From: Branchipolynoe longqiensis
Lineage: Eukaryota > Annelida > Polychaeta > Phyllodocida > Polynoidae
NCBI GenBank assembly: GCA_030323885.1
Contig: CM059193.1
Span: forward strand, 96,340,852 to 96,404,851
Direction of reading: 5' to 3'
Length of the DNA: 64,000 nucleotides
Below, piece after piece: positions 1-11,468 of the stretch (position 1 is its first letter; every line of letters starts with the position of its first letter). The notes beneath the pieces are model-generated. The model saw only the letters and a program-made list of their open reading frames with translations, was not told where the DNA came from and made no database searches. The translations under genes and the position numbers were made by a program.

Positions 1-530
1 CTCGTCATTCTCTCTTTGTTGTTCAAGTGTGACTTACCATTTATGAAGACAGCTAACTGGAGTTGTTTCACATGCTGTGGATTATTACAAAGGCCCGCCC
101 TATGTGTGAAGTCATGTTCGTGTTTTCGGATGGGGGTCTATTGGAGTGTTAAATCCGTTTGGCGAGTGGTGTATATATCCTGGCAACATCGAAGGTCATA
201 TCAGAACGACGCCATGTCTGTTTGGTCCAATGTGGAGTTGTCCCAGTCCGATATCATACATCATAAATTGTCACACAACATTGGAGCTGACACTATCATG
301 TTGCCTTGGACCAATGTAATGGACCATGGGACCGACCGGTCCCCTGGTAATATCACCGTGCTCCCCGGTCCAGCTCCCCCCTCCCCGTCCAACACTGGGT
401 GTTCCATATGTGCTACGTCTCCCTGCCGATCCCATGCTGGTGTATATAAGTTATTATAACCCTCCCCCCCAACACACACACATGCCGGCATATATAACCC
501 CCCCCCACACACACACATGCCGGCATATAT
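1..530. repeat. Tandem duplication, copy 1 of a ~1.62-kb unit
   Basis: The first ~460 bases recur with few differences 1620 bases downstream (1621-2040), and both copies run into the same C-run/CA/TATATAA satellite. The copy includes a short fragment (about 170-225) resembling the 3' part of the window's SINE family on the minus strand. The open frame across 16-459 has no recognisable domain, and I do not call it a gene. Confidence 0.8.
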
Positions 531-655
531 AACCAAACCCCCCCCACACGCACCCATGCCAGCCTATATAACCACCCCCACACACACACAAATGCCGGCC
601 TATATAACCACACCCCACACACACATGCTAGTCTATATACCCCCCCACACACATT
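458..655. repeat. C-run/CA/TATATAA satellite, short array
   Basis: There are about five degenerate units of 34-38 bp. Each has a run of C, a (CA)n stretch, a conserved ATGCCGGC-like core and TATATAA. The same satellite is seen at 2045-2120 and 7528-9055. Confidence 0.85.
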
Positions 656-1313
656 ACGGCCGCGTTAACAACACGTCGAAACCCGTTTTGGGTGCGCCGG
701 CGGAACGCTGGCAGACCGTTGAGCAAGGTCGCTGAACGTTGGCATTTTTTCGCCAAAATGCAACCGTTCTGTCGGCGCATCTGCAACGTCCCATCGACGG
801 CTCCAGTGTTTCTCGGCGCGTCGGACGTGTTGATGGCGTGCCTGGACGCGTTGGCCGCGTGGTGTCGACGCGCTGCCGGCGCGTCCTGACGTGTTGCTGG
901 CGGGTATTTACGTGCTGACATGGTACTAACACGACACCCACACGCTACCGGCACACCATCGACACACTACAAGCATGCCAATAATGCGCTACCGACACGC
1001 TGCTGACATGCTAGTAGCACGCTACTAGCATGCCAATAACGCACCAATAGCGCGCCACCAACCCGCCACTAACACACTGTGCCCTGTCAAACTTTGTCCC
1101 AAAACGCCGAAAAGTTGGATGTGTCTCGCGTGCTAGCAAATATTTTGCGCGTTGGCGGCACGCCGGAAAAGACATCGTACTGTGATTGCACCATTACATT
1201 GTCATGTGACTGAGTTGTCCTGATGGGGGGTTTGTAAGTGTCAGTGTCATGTTAGCCACTTACATCGTCACATGACTGAGGCATGCTCCTTCAGTGTGTC
1301 AGTTCGTAGCCGC
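656..1313. other. No gene seen; degenerate GC-rich repeats
   Basis: About 800-1080 is rich in degenerate ~10-bp motifs built on CGCGCTACCGACACGCT-like words, sometimes in inverted order. The short open frames here have no recognisable protein. A repeated CATGTGACTGAG-like word occurs near 1205 and 1270. I see no gene. Confidence 0.5.
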
Positions 1314-1575
1314 ACAGAGACAGGAGGAGACAGGCGGAGACGGGTGGAGACGGGCCGAGAGGGTCGGAGACGGGCGGAGCCGGGCAGAGACGGGTGGAGA
1401 CGGGCGGAGATGGGAGGAGACAGGTGGAGACGGGTGGAGCCGGGTGCAGACGGGCGGAGACGGGCGGAGACGGTCAGAGACGGGCGGAGATGGGTGGAGA
1501 CGGGCAGAGACGGGCGGAGATGGGTGGAGACGGGTGCAGATGGGTGCAGACAGGTGCAGACGGGCGTAGACGGCC
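1314..1575. repeat. 10-bp minisatellite (GAGACGGGYG)
   Basis: Around 26 tandem copies of a 10-bp unit of the type GAGACGGGCG/GAGATGGGTG. All overlapping open frames are repeat artefacts. Confidence 0.9.
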
Positions 1576-1620
1576 CGGCTCGGTTGTTTAGTAACCTTTT
1601 CCGTGCCCATGGCCGGTGTA

Positions 1621-2110
1621 CTCGTCATTCTCTCTTTGTTGTTCAAGTGTGACTCACCATTTATGAATACAGCTAAGTGGAAGTGTTTCACATGTTGTGG
1701 ATTATTACAAAGGCCTGCCCGATGTGTGAAGTCATGTCGGTCGGATGGTTATTGGAGTGTTATATCCTGGCAACATCGAAGGTCATATCAGAACGATGCA
1801 ATGTCTGTTTGGTCCAATGTGGAGTTGTCCCAGTCCGATATCATACATCATAAATTGTCACACCACATTGGAGCTGACACTATCATGTTGCCTTGGACCA
1901 ATGTAATGGACCATGGGACCAACCGGTCCCCTGATAATATCACCACACTCCCCGGTCCAGCTCCCCCCTCCCCTTCCAACACGGGGTGTTCCATATGTGC
2001 TACGTCTCCCTGCCGATCCCGCGCCGGCATATATAAGTTATTATAACGCCCCCCACACACACACATGCTGGCATATATAACCAAACCCCCCCCCACACAC
2101 ACACGCATGC
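1621..2110. repeat. Tandem duplication, copy 2
   Basis: Second copy of 1-530, with scattered substitutions and a ~30-bp deletion relative to copy 1 near 1740-1765. It ends in the satellite at 2045-2120, which is cut by the 5.4-kb element starting at 2121. Confidence 0.8.
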
Positions 2111-2120
2111 CAGCCTATAT

Positions 2121-2712
2121 CAGGTTGGAGAGCTTACCTCGATCGGGCTATGGTGGTTAAATACTTCATTCGAGCCCCGGTTCAATTTCCAAGGTCGAAT
2201 TTTATATAGGATTAGTTAGCAGGTTCAAAGATATGGTTATGGCACACTGAGTTTTGGGAAGTTTACATGTTGGAATACATCACTATAAAGCCAAAAATTA
2301 TATCTAATTTCCTGGATATTCATAGGACATTTAGTTGGGACCGGATTGAGTAAATTAACAGTGAATATTAGGAAATAATTCAGTAGTTACAACACATGGC
2401 TACAGGACAGAACTGCCCATGTTATAACTGTGTTGGTATAGCCATAAATCCCAAACAATAGAGGAACCTCCAGCCAACAATAGGGGTATATGCTGGTCTG
2501 TGGCCCACTCATATACTTCCACTTGCCACTGGGGGAGGTCCTGTGGGGACTGTTGTGCATCATGTAGATATATTTTTTGCATACCAATATATATATGCAT
2601 AATAAATAATTCACTGTGATTATGCATCTGATGCATAATCACCACAAAAATGCTGGTACAACATTAAGAAAAACCTACCTTAAATATTATTGTATTTGAT
2701 TTATTTTATTGT
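2121..2712 (+). repeat. Left terminal inverted repeat of the 5.4-kb element
   Basis: Inverted copy of 6911-7527. Corresponding landmarks include the CAGGTTGG terminus, a GGTCGAATTT motif near 2190 and the TGATGCATAATCAC motif near 2630. The open frames 2387-2645 (minus) lie inside this repeat and have no known product. Confidence 0.85.
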
Positions 2713-3284
2713 TGTGACAGCATATATACATATACACATATATATATATACACACATATACATATATTAATAAACACTTTATCGATTTAAAACGATATGT
2801 ATAGCCTCTCAGCTTCCCAGTTTCGAGCCTCCCTCCACCACATCCCACATATTTGAATAGAAGTAAAAAGTAATAAACAAAAGTAAAATAAATCAAATAA
2901 AAATGCCAACCACTCAGCAAATATATGTTTATATATGGATACAATACAACCCCATTAAACCAAGCTCGGTTAAACCAAATGATCAGTTAATCCAAACTTT
3001 TTTGGGCGGCCCACAAAATACTACCATTTATCATATAAAAAAGTTGGTTAAACCAAAGTCGTTTAATCCAAATTATCAGTTAATCCAAACAGAATTTCAT
3101 GCCCCAGGCCACTTCTGGTACAGTTAAATCAAACTTGTATGTGGTTATAAGGTCACCTGAGATCCCACCGACTTTTTTTATAGGATAAATGGTTGTACTG
3201 TATATACATAAAAAAACAATAATCAAAGTGTCCAGATACATTGCATATTACATGTGCAATACACTCTTACTCAAAGTCAACTTT

Positions 3285-4035
3285 CCCCAACTCTACTTTA
3301 ACCGACTCTACTTTACCAGACTCTACTTTATCTAACTCTACTTTCCCTGACTCTACTTTACCCGACTTGAATTTACCCGACTTTATGTTACCCGACCTGA
3401 ATTTTCCCGACCTTACTTTGCCCGACATGACTTTGCCTGACCTGACTAAATCCGAATCGGGTAAAGGTGGGTCGGGTAAAGTCGTGTCGGGTAAAGTCGG
3501 GTCGGCTAAAGTCGGGTCTGGTAAAGTCGGGTCTGGTTTAGTTGGGTCCGGTAAAGTCGGGTCCGGTAAAGTTGTTGGTTTGTTTGTTTGTTTACTGACC
3601 CCCCAGCACAAAAAGTAGGCATGTACTTCAATCGACACAACTTTGTCCGACTCGACTTTACCCAACACGACTTTACCCGACCTGACTTTACCTGACCTGA
3701 CTTTACCCGTCGGGTCAACTCAGGTCAGGTCAAGTCGGGTCGGATCAAGTCAGTTCGGGTCAAGTCGGGCAGGTCAAGTCAGGTCGGGTGAAGTCGGTGA
3801 GGGTGAAGTCGGCTTGGGTCGGGTGAAGTCGGGTCGGGTGAAGTCAGGTCGGGTGAAGCCGGGTCGGTTAAAGTCGGGTCGGATGAAGTCGGGTCGGTTC
3901 AACTTGTGTCAGTTCAAGTAGGGTCGGGTCAAGCAACGTCGGGTCAGCAAAAGCCGGATCGGGTAAAGCCGGATCGGGTAAAGTCGGGTCGGGTAAATTC
4001 GGGACGGGTAAAGTTGTGTCGGCTAAAGTCAAGTA
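3285..4035. repeat. 15-bp minisatellite that switches strand
   Basis: The unit is ACTTTACCCGACTCT-like at 3285-3445 and appears as its reverse complement (GTCGGGTAAAGTCGG-like) at 3455-3570. It returns to the first orientation at 3640-3705 and flips again at 3715-4035. The 15-bp period keeps all frames open, producing spurious pentapeptide ORFs on both strands. Confidence 0.9.
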
Positions 4036-4406
4036 TTATTGCCATTTTTATCATTATATATTTGTTATTATTGTCATCGTTATTATCATTATTATCATTG
4101 TTATTATCATTATTCTTGTCATTATTATTACCGTATTATTTTAATCATTATTGGCATTATTTTTAGATTTACATATACATGTATGTATACATATAATATA
4201 TATATATAAATATAAACATACATATGTGTATACATATAAATATACATATACCTATGTGTATATACATATATACATATTACATATGCACCTATGTGTATAT
4301 ATGTCTATATATGCATGCATTCACATCTACATATATGTATACATATATACATATGGAGACCTATATATCTGACTACATAAGTATATATATATAATATATA
4401 TATGTG
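4036..4406. repeat. AT-rich (ATT)n and (TA/TATG)n microsatellites
   Basis: TTATTATCATTATT-type simple sequence to about 4165, followed by TATATATA/CATATGTA simple sequence. Non-coding. Confidence 0.85.
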
Positions 4407-5174
4407 AATACATACTGTATTTAGAGATGACTGCATCACATATTGTAGAGTGGTCCTCCATTTGTCACTGGTAAGTTAACCCATGTGTAGTCTGTTTCAC
4501 TTTCAGACTTATTGCAAGGGGCCTAAGCTCTGACACTTTAACACTCAGATTTTAACCAAAAACTGCCAAGGAAAGCTTTCACACCTCAGGTTGCCAATGG
4601 TTCTCTGGGCTGCACCTCCACTGACAGCTGAGCTCACTGAGGGTGAATGTGTCAGAGCTTATGCCCTTTGAATAGGTGTGAGAGTGGATTGGATTTGGTT
4701 TATAAGGGTGTGTGCCACAGTGCACTGCACACACATATTTCTGAAGGCACACACTACACAACAGTCAACTTGTTACTTGCAAATGGATTACCATTGTGAA
4801 GGATCTGCCACAGTCATCCTTACATTTAGGAACACTGGTAAGTTATTCTTCACCTGATATTGCAATATTATTTATATATTATATATAATACATACATATG
4901 TATGTGCATATATGGATATATACATATAGCTTTAAAAGTATGTGTACATGTACATGCATAATCAAAAATAAATTAAATATAAATGGAATGTTATTTAGGG
5001 TAATGGCAGTGTTTGGTTAAAATCTGAGTGTGAAAGTGTCAGAGCTTAGGCCCCTTGCATTGTTGCAATAAGTCTGATAGTGACACAGACTACATATGGA
5101 TTAACTTAGCAGTGACAAATGGAGGACCACTCTAAGATATGTGATGCAGTCATCTCTAAATACAATATGTATTT
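4407..5174. mobile_element. Fold-back (MITE-like) element, ~768 bp
   Basis: The outer ~150-165 bp form an inverted repeat. The left arm begins near AATACATACTGTATTTAGAG (4407-4570) and the right arm ends with its near-complement (about 5005-5174). The unique centre (about 4575-5000) contains a TTTATAAGG box near 4698 and a short ATG-initiated stretch ending at a GTAAGT donor (4783-4837). Flanks are TA-rich, so the target duplication cannot be read. Confidence 0.7.
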
Positions 5175-5520
5175 ATATGCATATGTGTAGATTCATGTAT
5201 ATATGTCTGCATATGTATATATAGATGTGTATGTATGTATATGTTTGTAAATGTGTGTATATGTATGTATATATATGTATATATATGTATATGTATATGT
5301 ATATATATGTATGTTAATATATATGTATGCATATGTATGTATATGTATGCATATGTATATATATATATATATATGTATATGTATGTATATATATGTATAT
5401 ATATATTGTATTATATATGTATGTATATGTATGTATATGTAGGTATATGTATATACATACATGTATGTATATGTATGTATATGTATATATATATATGTAT
5501 ATATATGTATATGTATAGCA
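5175..5520. repeat. (TATG)n/(TA)n microsatellite
   Basis: Long TGTATGTATATGTA simple sequence. The Tyr/Ile/Val/Cys-rich frames on both strands are artefacts. Confidence 0.9.
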
Positions 5521-5840
5521 TTCATAATATGCCTAGGGATTTAGGTTTCAGGGGGGGGGGGAGAGGAGACGGCAGCCTATCGGCGCTGGGAATCCCGGCT
5601 TCCCAGCACAAGGGTTCCCGGCCTCCCGGCACCGAGACTCCCGGCACTAGGCTTGAATTCAAATAATATAAATATAAATAAAATGTGATAACCAACAATA
5701 AAATTGAAATATATATGCAATAATATACAGGGTAAGTTTGCTGTAATAATATACAGGGTAAGTTTGCTGTAATAATATACAGGGTATGTTGCTGTACCAG
5801 CAAGAAATGACATATTCGTGGGGATTATGCATAAGATAAT
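5521..5840. repeat. Internal duplication unit A (GC-rich CCCGGC block plus AT tail)
   Basis: A GC-rich block with repeated CCCGGC(C/T)TCCCGGC words is followed by an AT-rich tail and a GCTGTACCAGCAAGAAATG motif. It recurs directly at 6525-6810 and partly at 6830-7020. The left terminal repeat carries the inverted tail near 2610-2700. An ATACAGGGTAAGTTTGCTGTAA-like 27-bp unit is triplicated at about 5725-5785. Confidence 0.75.
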
Positions 5841-6002
5841 TGTATGTGTATGTATGTGGGAGAGAGAGACCAAGAACATCATGGTTTACAAATATTTCAC
5901 AGTGGACAGGCTTGAATTATTCACAGTCTATCAGAACAGCACAACATCGGGACAAGTGGAGAACCATTGCATCCAACCCTCGACTAGAGGATGGAACTAT
6001 TG

Positions 6003-6520
6003 ATTGATTGATGTATGTATGTGTATGTATGTATATGTATGTATATGTATGTATATGTATATTCATTCATTCATTCAATTCTTTATTTCAGACTCAGGAC
6101 TATGGTAGTTACATAATTTGGTCCATAGTAGGTAGATATAAAAATTAATGTGAATAGGATATAAGTAATAGTATGAATACTACAATACTAACCAATATCA
6201 AAATGTTGGTCTACATACAGTAGTTTGTACCAATGCCTCCATATGGCAGACACAAATCTGAGATCACTCTCTTCTATTTTATATGTATGTATATGTATGT
6301 ATACATATGTATATGTATGTACATGTATGTATGTATATGTATGCATATGTATGCATATGTCTGTATATGTATGTATATGCATGCATATGTATGTGTGTAT
6401 ATACATGTATGTACGTGTATGTATATGTATATGTGTATGTATGTATATGTATGTATGTGTATGTATATGTATGAACGTATATGTATATATATGTATGTAT
6501 AGGTATTCATAGGTATATGT
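6003..6520. repeat. (TATG)n microsatellites around a ~220-bp unique piece
   Basis: TGTATGTATA simple sequence at 6010-6060 and 6280-6520, separated by unique sequence at about 6066-6280 beginning with (ATTC)n. Non-coding. Confidence 0.85.
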
Positions 6521-6524
6521 ATAG

Positions 6525-6910
6525 CATTTATAATAGGCATATGGGGTTCGGGTTCGGGGTGGGAGGAGACGGCAGCCTATCGGCACAAGGAATCCCGGCT
6601 TCCCGGCGCCAGGGTTCCCGGCCTCCCGGCACCGAGACTCCCGGCACCAGGCCTCAATTCAAATAATAGAAATATAAATAAAATGTGATAACCAACAACA
6701 AAATAAATGAAATATAAATGCAATAATATACAAGGTAAGTTTAATGTTAATGTTGCTGTACCAGCAAGAAATGCCATATTTGTGGGGATTATGCATCAGA
6801 TGCATAATTACAGTGTTATTTATGAGCAGAGTTTACTGCCTCCCGTCCCCAGGCCTTCCGGCACTGGCATTCCCTTAAATAATATGAATAGAAATAAAAA
6901 TTGATAACCA
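6525..6910. repeat. Internal duplication unit B, with a partial third copy
   Basis: Direct copy of 5521-5840, with the same GC-rich CCCGGC block and the same CCAGCAAGAAATGCCATATT motif. A diverged third partial copy begins near 6830 and merges into the right terminal repeat. Confidence 0.75.
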
Positions 6911-7527
6911 ACAATAAAATTAATCAAATACAATAATATTTAAGGTAGGTTTTTCTTAATGTTGTACCAGCAAGACATGCCATATTTGTGGTGATTATGC
7001 ATCAAATGCATAATCACAGTGAATTATTTATTATGCATATATATATATATATTGGTATGCAAAGAATATATCTAAAAAAAAAGAAGATGTACAACAGTCC
7101 TCACAGGAGCTCCCCCAGTGGCAAGTGGAAGTATATGAGTGGGCCACATACCAGCATATCCCCCAATGGTTGACTGGAGGTTCCTCTATTGTTTGGGATT
7201 AATGGCTATACCAACACAGTACTATCATGGGAAGTTCTGTCCTGTAGCCATGTGTTGTAACTACTGAATTATTTCCTAATATTCACTGTTAATTTACTCA
7301 GTCCGGTCCCAACTAAATGTCCTTCCAATATTCAAGAAATTAGATATAATTTTTTGCTTTCTAGTGATGTATTCCAATATGAAAACCTCCTAAAACTCAG
7401 TGTTCCACAACCATATTTGTGAACCTGCACCTTAATCCTATATGAAATTCGACCTTGGAAATTGATCCGGTACTCGAATTAGGTACTTTAAGCACCGTAG
7501 CTCAAACGAGGTAAGCTCTCCAACCTG
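6911..7527 (-). repeat. Right terminal inverted repeat of the 5.4-kb element
   Basis: Inverted copy of 2121-2712. It ends CCAACCTG immediately before the TATAT flank at 7528-7532. Confidence 0.85.
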
Positions 7528-9055
7528 TATATAACCCCCCCCCCCCACACACACACACAAATGCCGGCCTATATAACCACCCCCCACAAACACATGCCAG
7601 TCTATATCCCCCCCCCACACACATGCCGGCCTATATAACCCCCCACCCCCCACCCACACACACATGTCAGCCTATATAACCCTCCCACACAGACACACCC
7701 ATGCTGGCCTATATAAGCCTCCCACACACACACCCATGCAGGCCTATATAACCCCCACCACACACACACACATTCTGGCCTATATAACACCCCCACCCAC
7801 ACACACACACACACACACATGCCGGCCTATATAACCACCCCCCCGAACACACACACATATGTCGGCCTATATAACCCCCCCACACACACATGCATGCGTG
7901 TATAACCCCCCCCCACACACACCCATGCCGGTGTATATAACCCCCCCCACACACATGCCAGCCTATATACCCCCCCCACCACACATGCCGGTGTATATAA
8001 GCCCCCTCCACACACACACCCATGCCAACATATATAACCCCCGACACACACACATGCCCACACACACATGCCGGGACTCGCCGTGAATGTGGCCTGTGTT
8101 GCCGACACGGCGTAAAGCAACCACCAATCAATCAATCAATCAATCAATCACACATGCCGGCCTATATAACCCCCCCCCCCCACACACACACATGCCGGCC
8201 TATGTAACCCCCCCCCCCCCACACACACATGCCGGCCTATATAACACCCCCCCCCCCAGACACACATGCCAGCCTATATTACCCCCCCCCACACACGCCG
8301 GCCTATATAACCCCCCTCAGACACACACACTATATAACCCGCCCCCACACACACACATGCCGGCCTGTATAAACCCCCCCACACACATGCTGGCCTATAT
8401 ACCCCCCCCCCACACCCATGCCAGCCTATATAACCCCCCCCCCACACACACATGCCGGCCTATATAACCCCCACCCACACACACACATGCCAGCCTATAT
8501 AACCCCCCCCCCCATACACACACAAATGCCGGCCTATATAACACCCCACCCCCCCACACACACACACATGCCGGCCTATATAACCTGCCCACACTCACAC
8601 ACACATGCCGGACTATATACCCCCCCCCCCCCACACACACATGCCATCCTATATAATCCCCCCCACACACACACATATGCCGGCCTATATCACCCCCCCC
8701 CCACACACACACACCGGCCTATATAATCCCCCCCACACACACATACGCCGGCCTATATACCCCCCCACACCCACACATGCCGGCCTATATAATCCCCCCC
8801 CCCCACACACACGCTGGCCTATATACCCCCCCCCCCCACACCCACACATGCCGGCCTATGTAATCCCCCCCCACACACACACGCCGGCCTATATAACCCC
8901 CACCACACACATACATGCCCGGCCTATATAATCCCCCCCCACACACACACCGGCCTATATAACCCCCCCACACACACATGCCGGCCTATATAACACCCCC
9001 ACCCCCCATCCACATGCCGGCGTATGTAACCCCCCCCCCCCACCACACATACATC
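7528..9055. repeat. C-run/CA/TATATAA satellite, main array
   Basis: About 40 units of roughly 35-40 bp. Each has a run of 6-15 C, (CA)n, a core ATGCCGGCC and TATATAA. A ~75-bp foreign piece sits at about 8072-8150 and ends in (AATC)n, like a retroposon tail. Frames on both strands are repeat artefacts. Confidence 0.9.
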
Positions 9056-9159
9056 CCCCAGTGATCCACTGGTCAATCCCGGCAGCCATCGGTCTACCGG
9101 AACCACTGGAGGCACTTCCGGTCGGATGCCAGCTAGCGGTCAGGTCGATGTGTAGACGT

Positions 9160-11205
9160 AGGCACAGCCCGGTACACTCACACACTTTTCGTACGGACAC
9201 ACACACCTAAACACGGACACACATACCTTCACACCAATACACTCACACACTCGTACGAACGGACACACTCACACATACACTTGCATACTAACACACTCAC
9301 ACACAACTACACAATAATACACTCAGACAGAACCATGCACAGAACACACTCACACTCACACACGTGTATGTACGGACCTACACACGTACACACTCACACA
9401 CCTACACATCAACACACTCACACACTTGTAGGCGCGGACCAATTCCCACACACACCTGCACACCAATACACTTACACACATCCACACGGACACACACAGA
9501 CTTACACACGAACACACTCTCACACACCTAGACACAAACACACTCACACACACCTACACACGGACACATTCACACAATATACACTCACACACTCACACAC
9601 TTACACACGTACACACACTCACACACACCTACACACCACCACCCTCACACACACCTACACAGCAATACACTCACACACCAACACAGGACACACGCCTACA
9701 CACAGTCTCACAAACCTAGTCACAAACACACTCACACACACACACTTACACATGGACACATACTCACACCTATACACTCACACACTTACACACGGACACA
9801 TACACCTACACACCGACACCCTCACACCTACACAGGAATACACTCACACACCAACACAGGACACACACCTGCACACACTCTCACACACCTGTACATGAAC
9901 ACACTCACTCACACCTACACACAACCACACTCTCACACACCTGCATACTCACATGCACCTACATACTTACACACTCATGCACACGGACACACACACCTAC
10001 ACACTCACACATACCTACACACGGACACACTAACACACACCTACACACGGAGACACTCACATACACCTACACACGGACACACACACTCTCACACAACTAC
10101 ACACTCTCACACACCTACACACGGAAACACTCACATACACCTACACACGGACACTCACAGACACCTACACCCGGACACAAACACTGTCACACAACTACAC
10201 ACTCTCACACATCTACACACGGACACACTCACACACACATACACACATACACACTCACACATACCTACACTGACATACACACCTACACAGGAACACACGA
10301 ACACACCCCTACACATGGACATGCTCACACCCACCTTCACATGGACACACACACCTACACATGAACACACTCACACACTTAGACACCAACACAGTCACAC
10401 ACCTAACCACGGACACACTCACACACACCTACACACGGACACACACACCTACATATCAACACACTCACACACATACACGCGGATACACTCACATATACCT
10501 ACACACGGACACACACACCTACACATCAACACACTCACACACCTACACCCGGATACACTCACACCCACCTACACACGGACACACACACCTACACATCAAC
10601 ACACTCACACACACCTACACCCGGATACACTCACACACATACACATGGACACACACACACCTACGCATCAACACATTCACACACACCTACACCCGGATAC
10701 ACTGACACCCACCTACACACGGACACACACACCTACACATCAACATACTCAGACACACCTACACCCGGAAACACACCCCTACCCCACACCCACAAACACC
10801 CCCTACACACACACACACTCACACACACCTACACATGGACACACACCTACACATGAACACACTCACATACACCTATTAATGGACACACTCACACACATAC
10901 ACACAAACACACTCACACACCTACACACGGACACTCACATACACACCAACCCACACCTACACACGGACACACTCACACACACACCTACACACGAACACAT
11001 TCACACACATCCCACACTTACACATAGACACACACAAAGACCCACTTACACACGAATACACTCAGGTAGAACCACACAGAGAGCGAACTCCCACTCACAC
11101 ATACACACACACTCAACCACTCATCCACTACCTCACAGCCTCACACCCCCACCAACTGCTCCACCTCACACCTCACACCCTCACACTCCGCCACCTGCAC
11201 ACCCT
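9160..11205. repeat. CA-rich minisatellite (CACACCTACACACGGACACACT type)
   Basis: An irregular array of ACACAC words punctuated by CTACACACGGACAC and CTCACACAC. The 454-codon and 205-codon frames on the plus strand are almost only Thr, His, Pro, Leu and Ser and are not genes. Short unique sequence at 9056-9160 joins it to the preceding satellite. Confidence 0.9.
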
Positions 11206-11439
11206 GCTGTTCTCTCAGGTCGTTCAGGAGGCTGGCTGTGTGTCGATTTCCCAGTCTAACTGTGCCCCGCTCTGAACCCTGAGGCGCCCGACCTTAACAC
11301 GACCCGACCTTGACCCCGACACCAGGCCCCACATCGCTCCCTCCCTAGATGTGGGGTTGTATTAATTATGTTCAAATGATTTATTTGCGTCATTTACTCA
11401 TTTACTTCGCTGAAGCCAAATTAATGGTTCATATAATAT
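11206..11439. other. Unique sequence, no gene assigned
   Basis: A strong acceptor-like CTGTTCTCTCAG ends near 11218, but every frame after it stops within ~60 bases. The pre-insertion target of the LINE follows. Confidence 0.4.
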
Positions 11440-11468
11440 CCTTGTTGGACGCTTACTCTCTTTAAACA
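11440..11468. repeat. Target-site duplication of LINE (left copy)
   Basis: A 29-base segment beginning CCTTGTTGGACG is repeated with two mismatches at 13649-13677. The two copies bracket the minus-strand LINE. Confidence 0.8.

Larger units (their letters stand above)
2121..7527. mobile_element. 5.4-kb element with ~600-bp terminal inverted repeats
   Basis: Both ends read CAGGTTGGAGAGCTTACCTC inward (2121 on plus, 7527 on minus). The inverted similarity continues for roughly 590-615 bp at about 85-90% (2121-2712 against 6911-7527). The element interrupts a satellite unit: the left flank ends GCC-TATAT and the right flank begins TATAT-AACCCC, which rejoin to the intact unit with a 5-bp duplication TATAT. 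The interior holds minisatellites, AT-rich microsatellites, a nested fold-back and a tandem duplication. No transposase was recognised, so it is probably non-autonomous. I do not assign a superfamily. Confidence 0.8.

Noticed and set aside
9895..11259. 454-codon Thr/His-rich frame
   Set aside because: It is the translation of CA-rich simple sequence.
11206..11275. Possible terminal exon after a CTGTTCTCTCAG acceptor
   Set aside because: All frames stop within ~60 bases, and no partner exon can be found in the preceding CA array.
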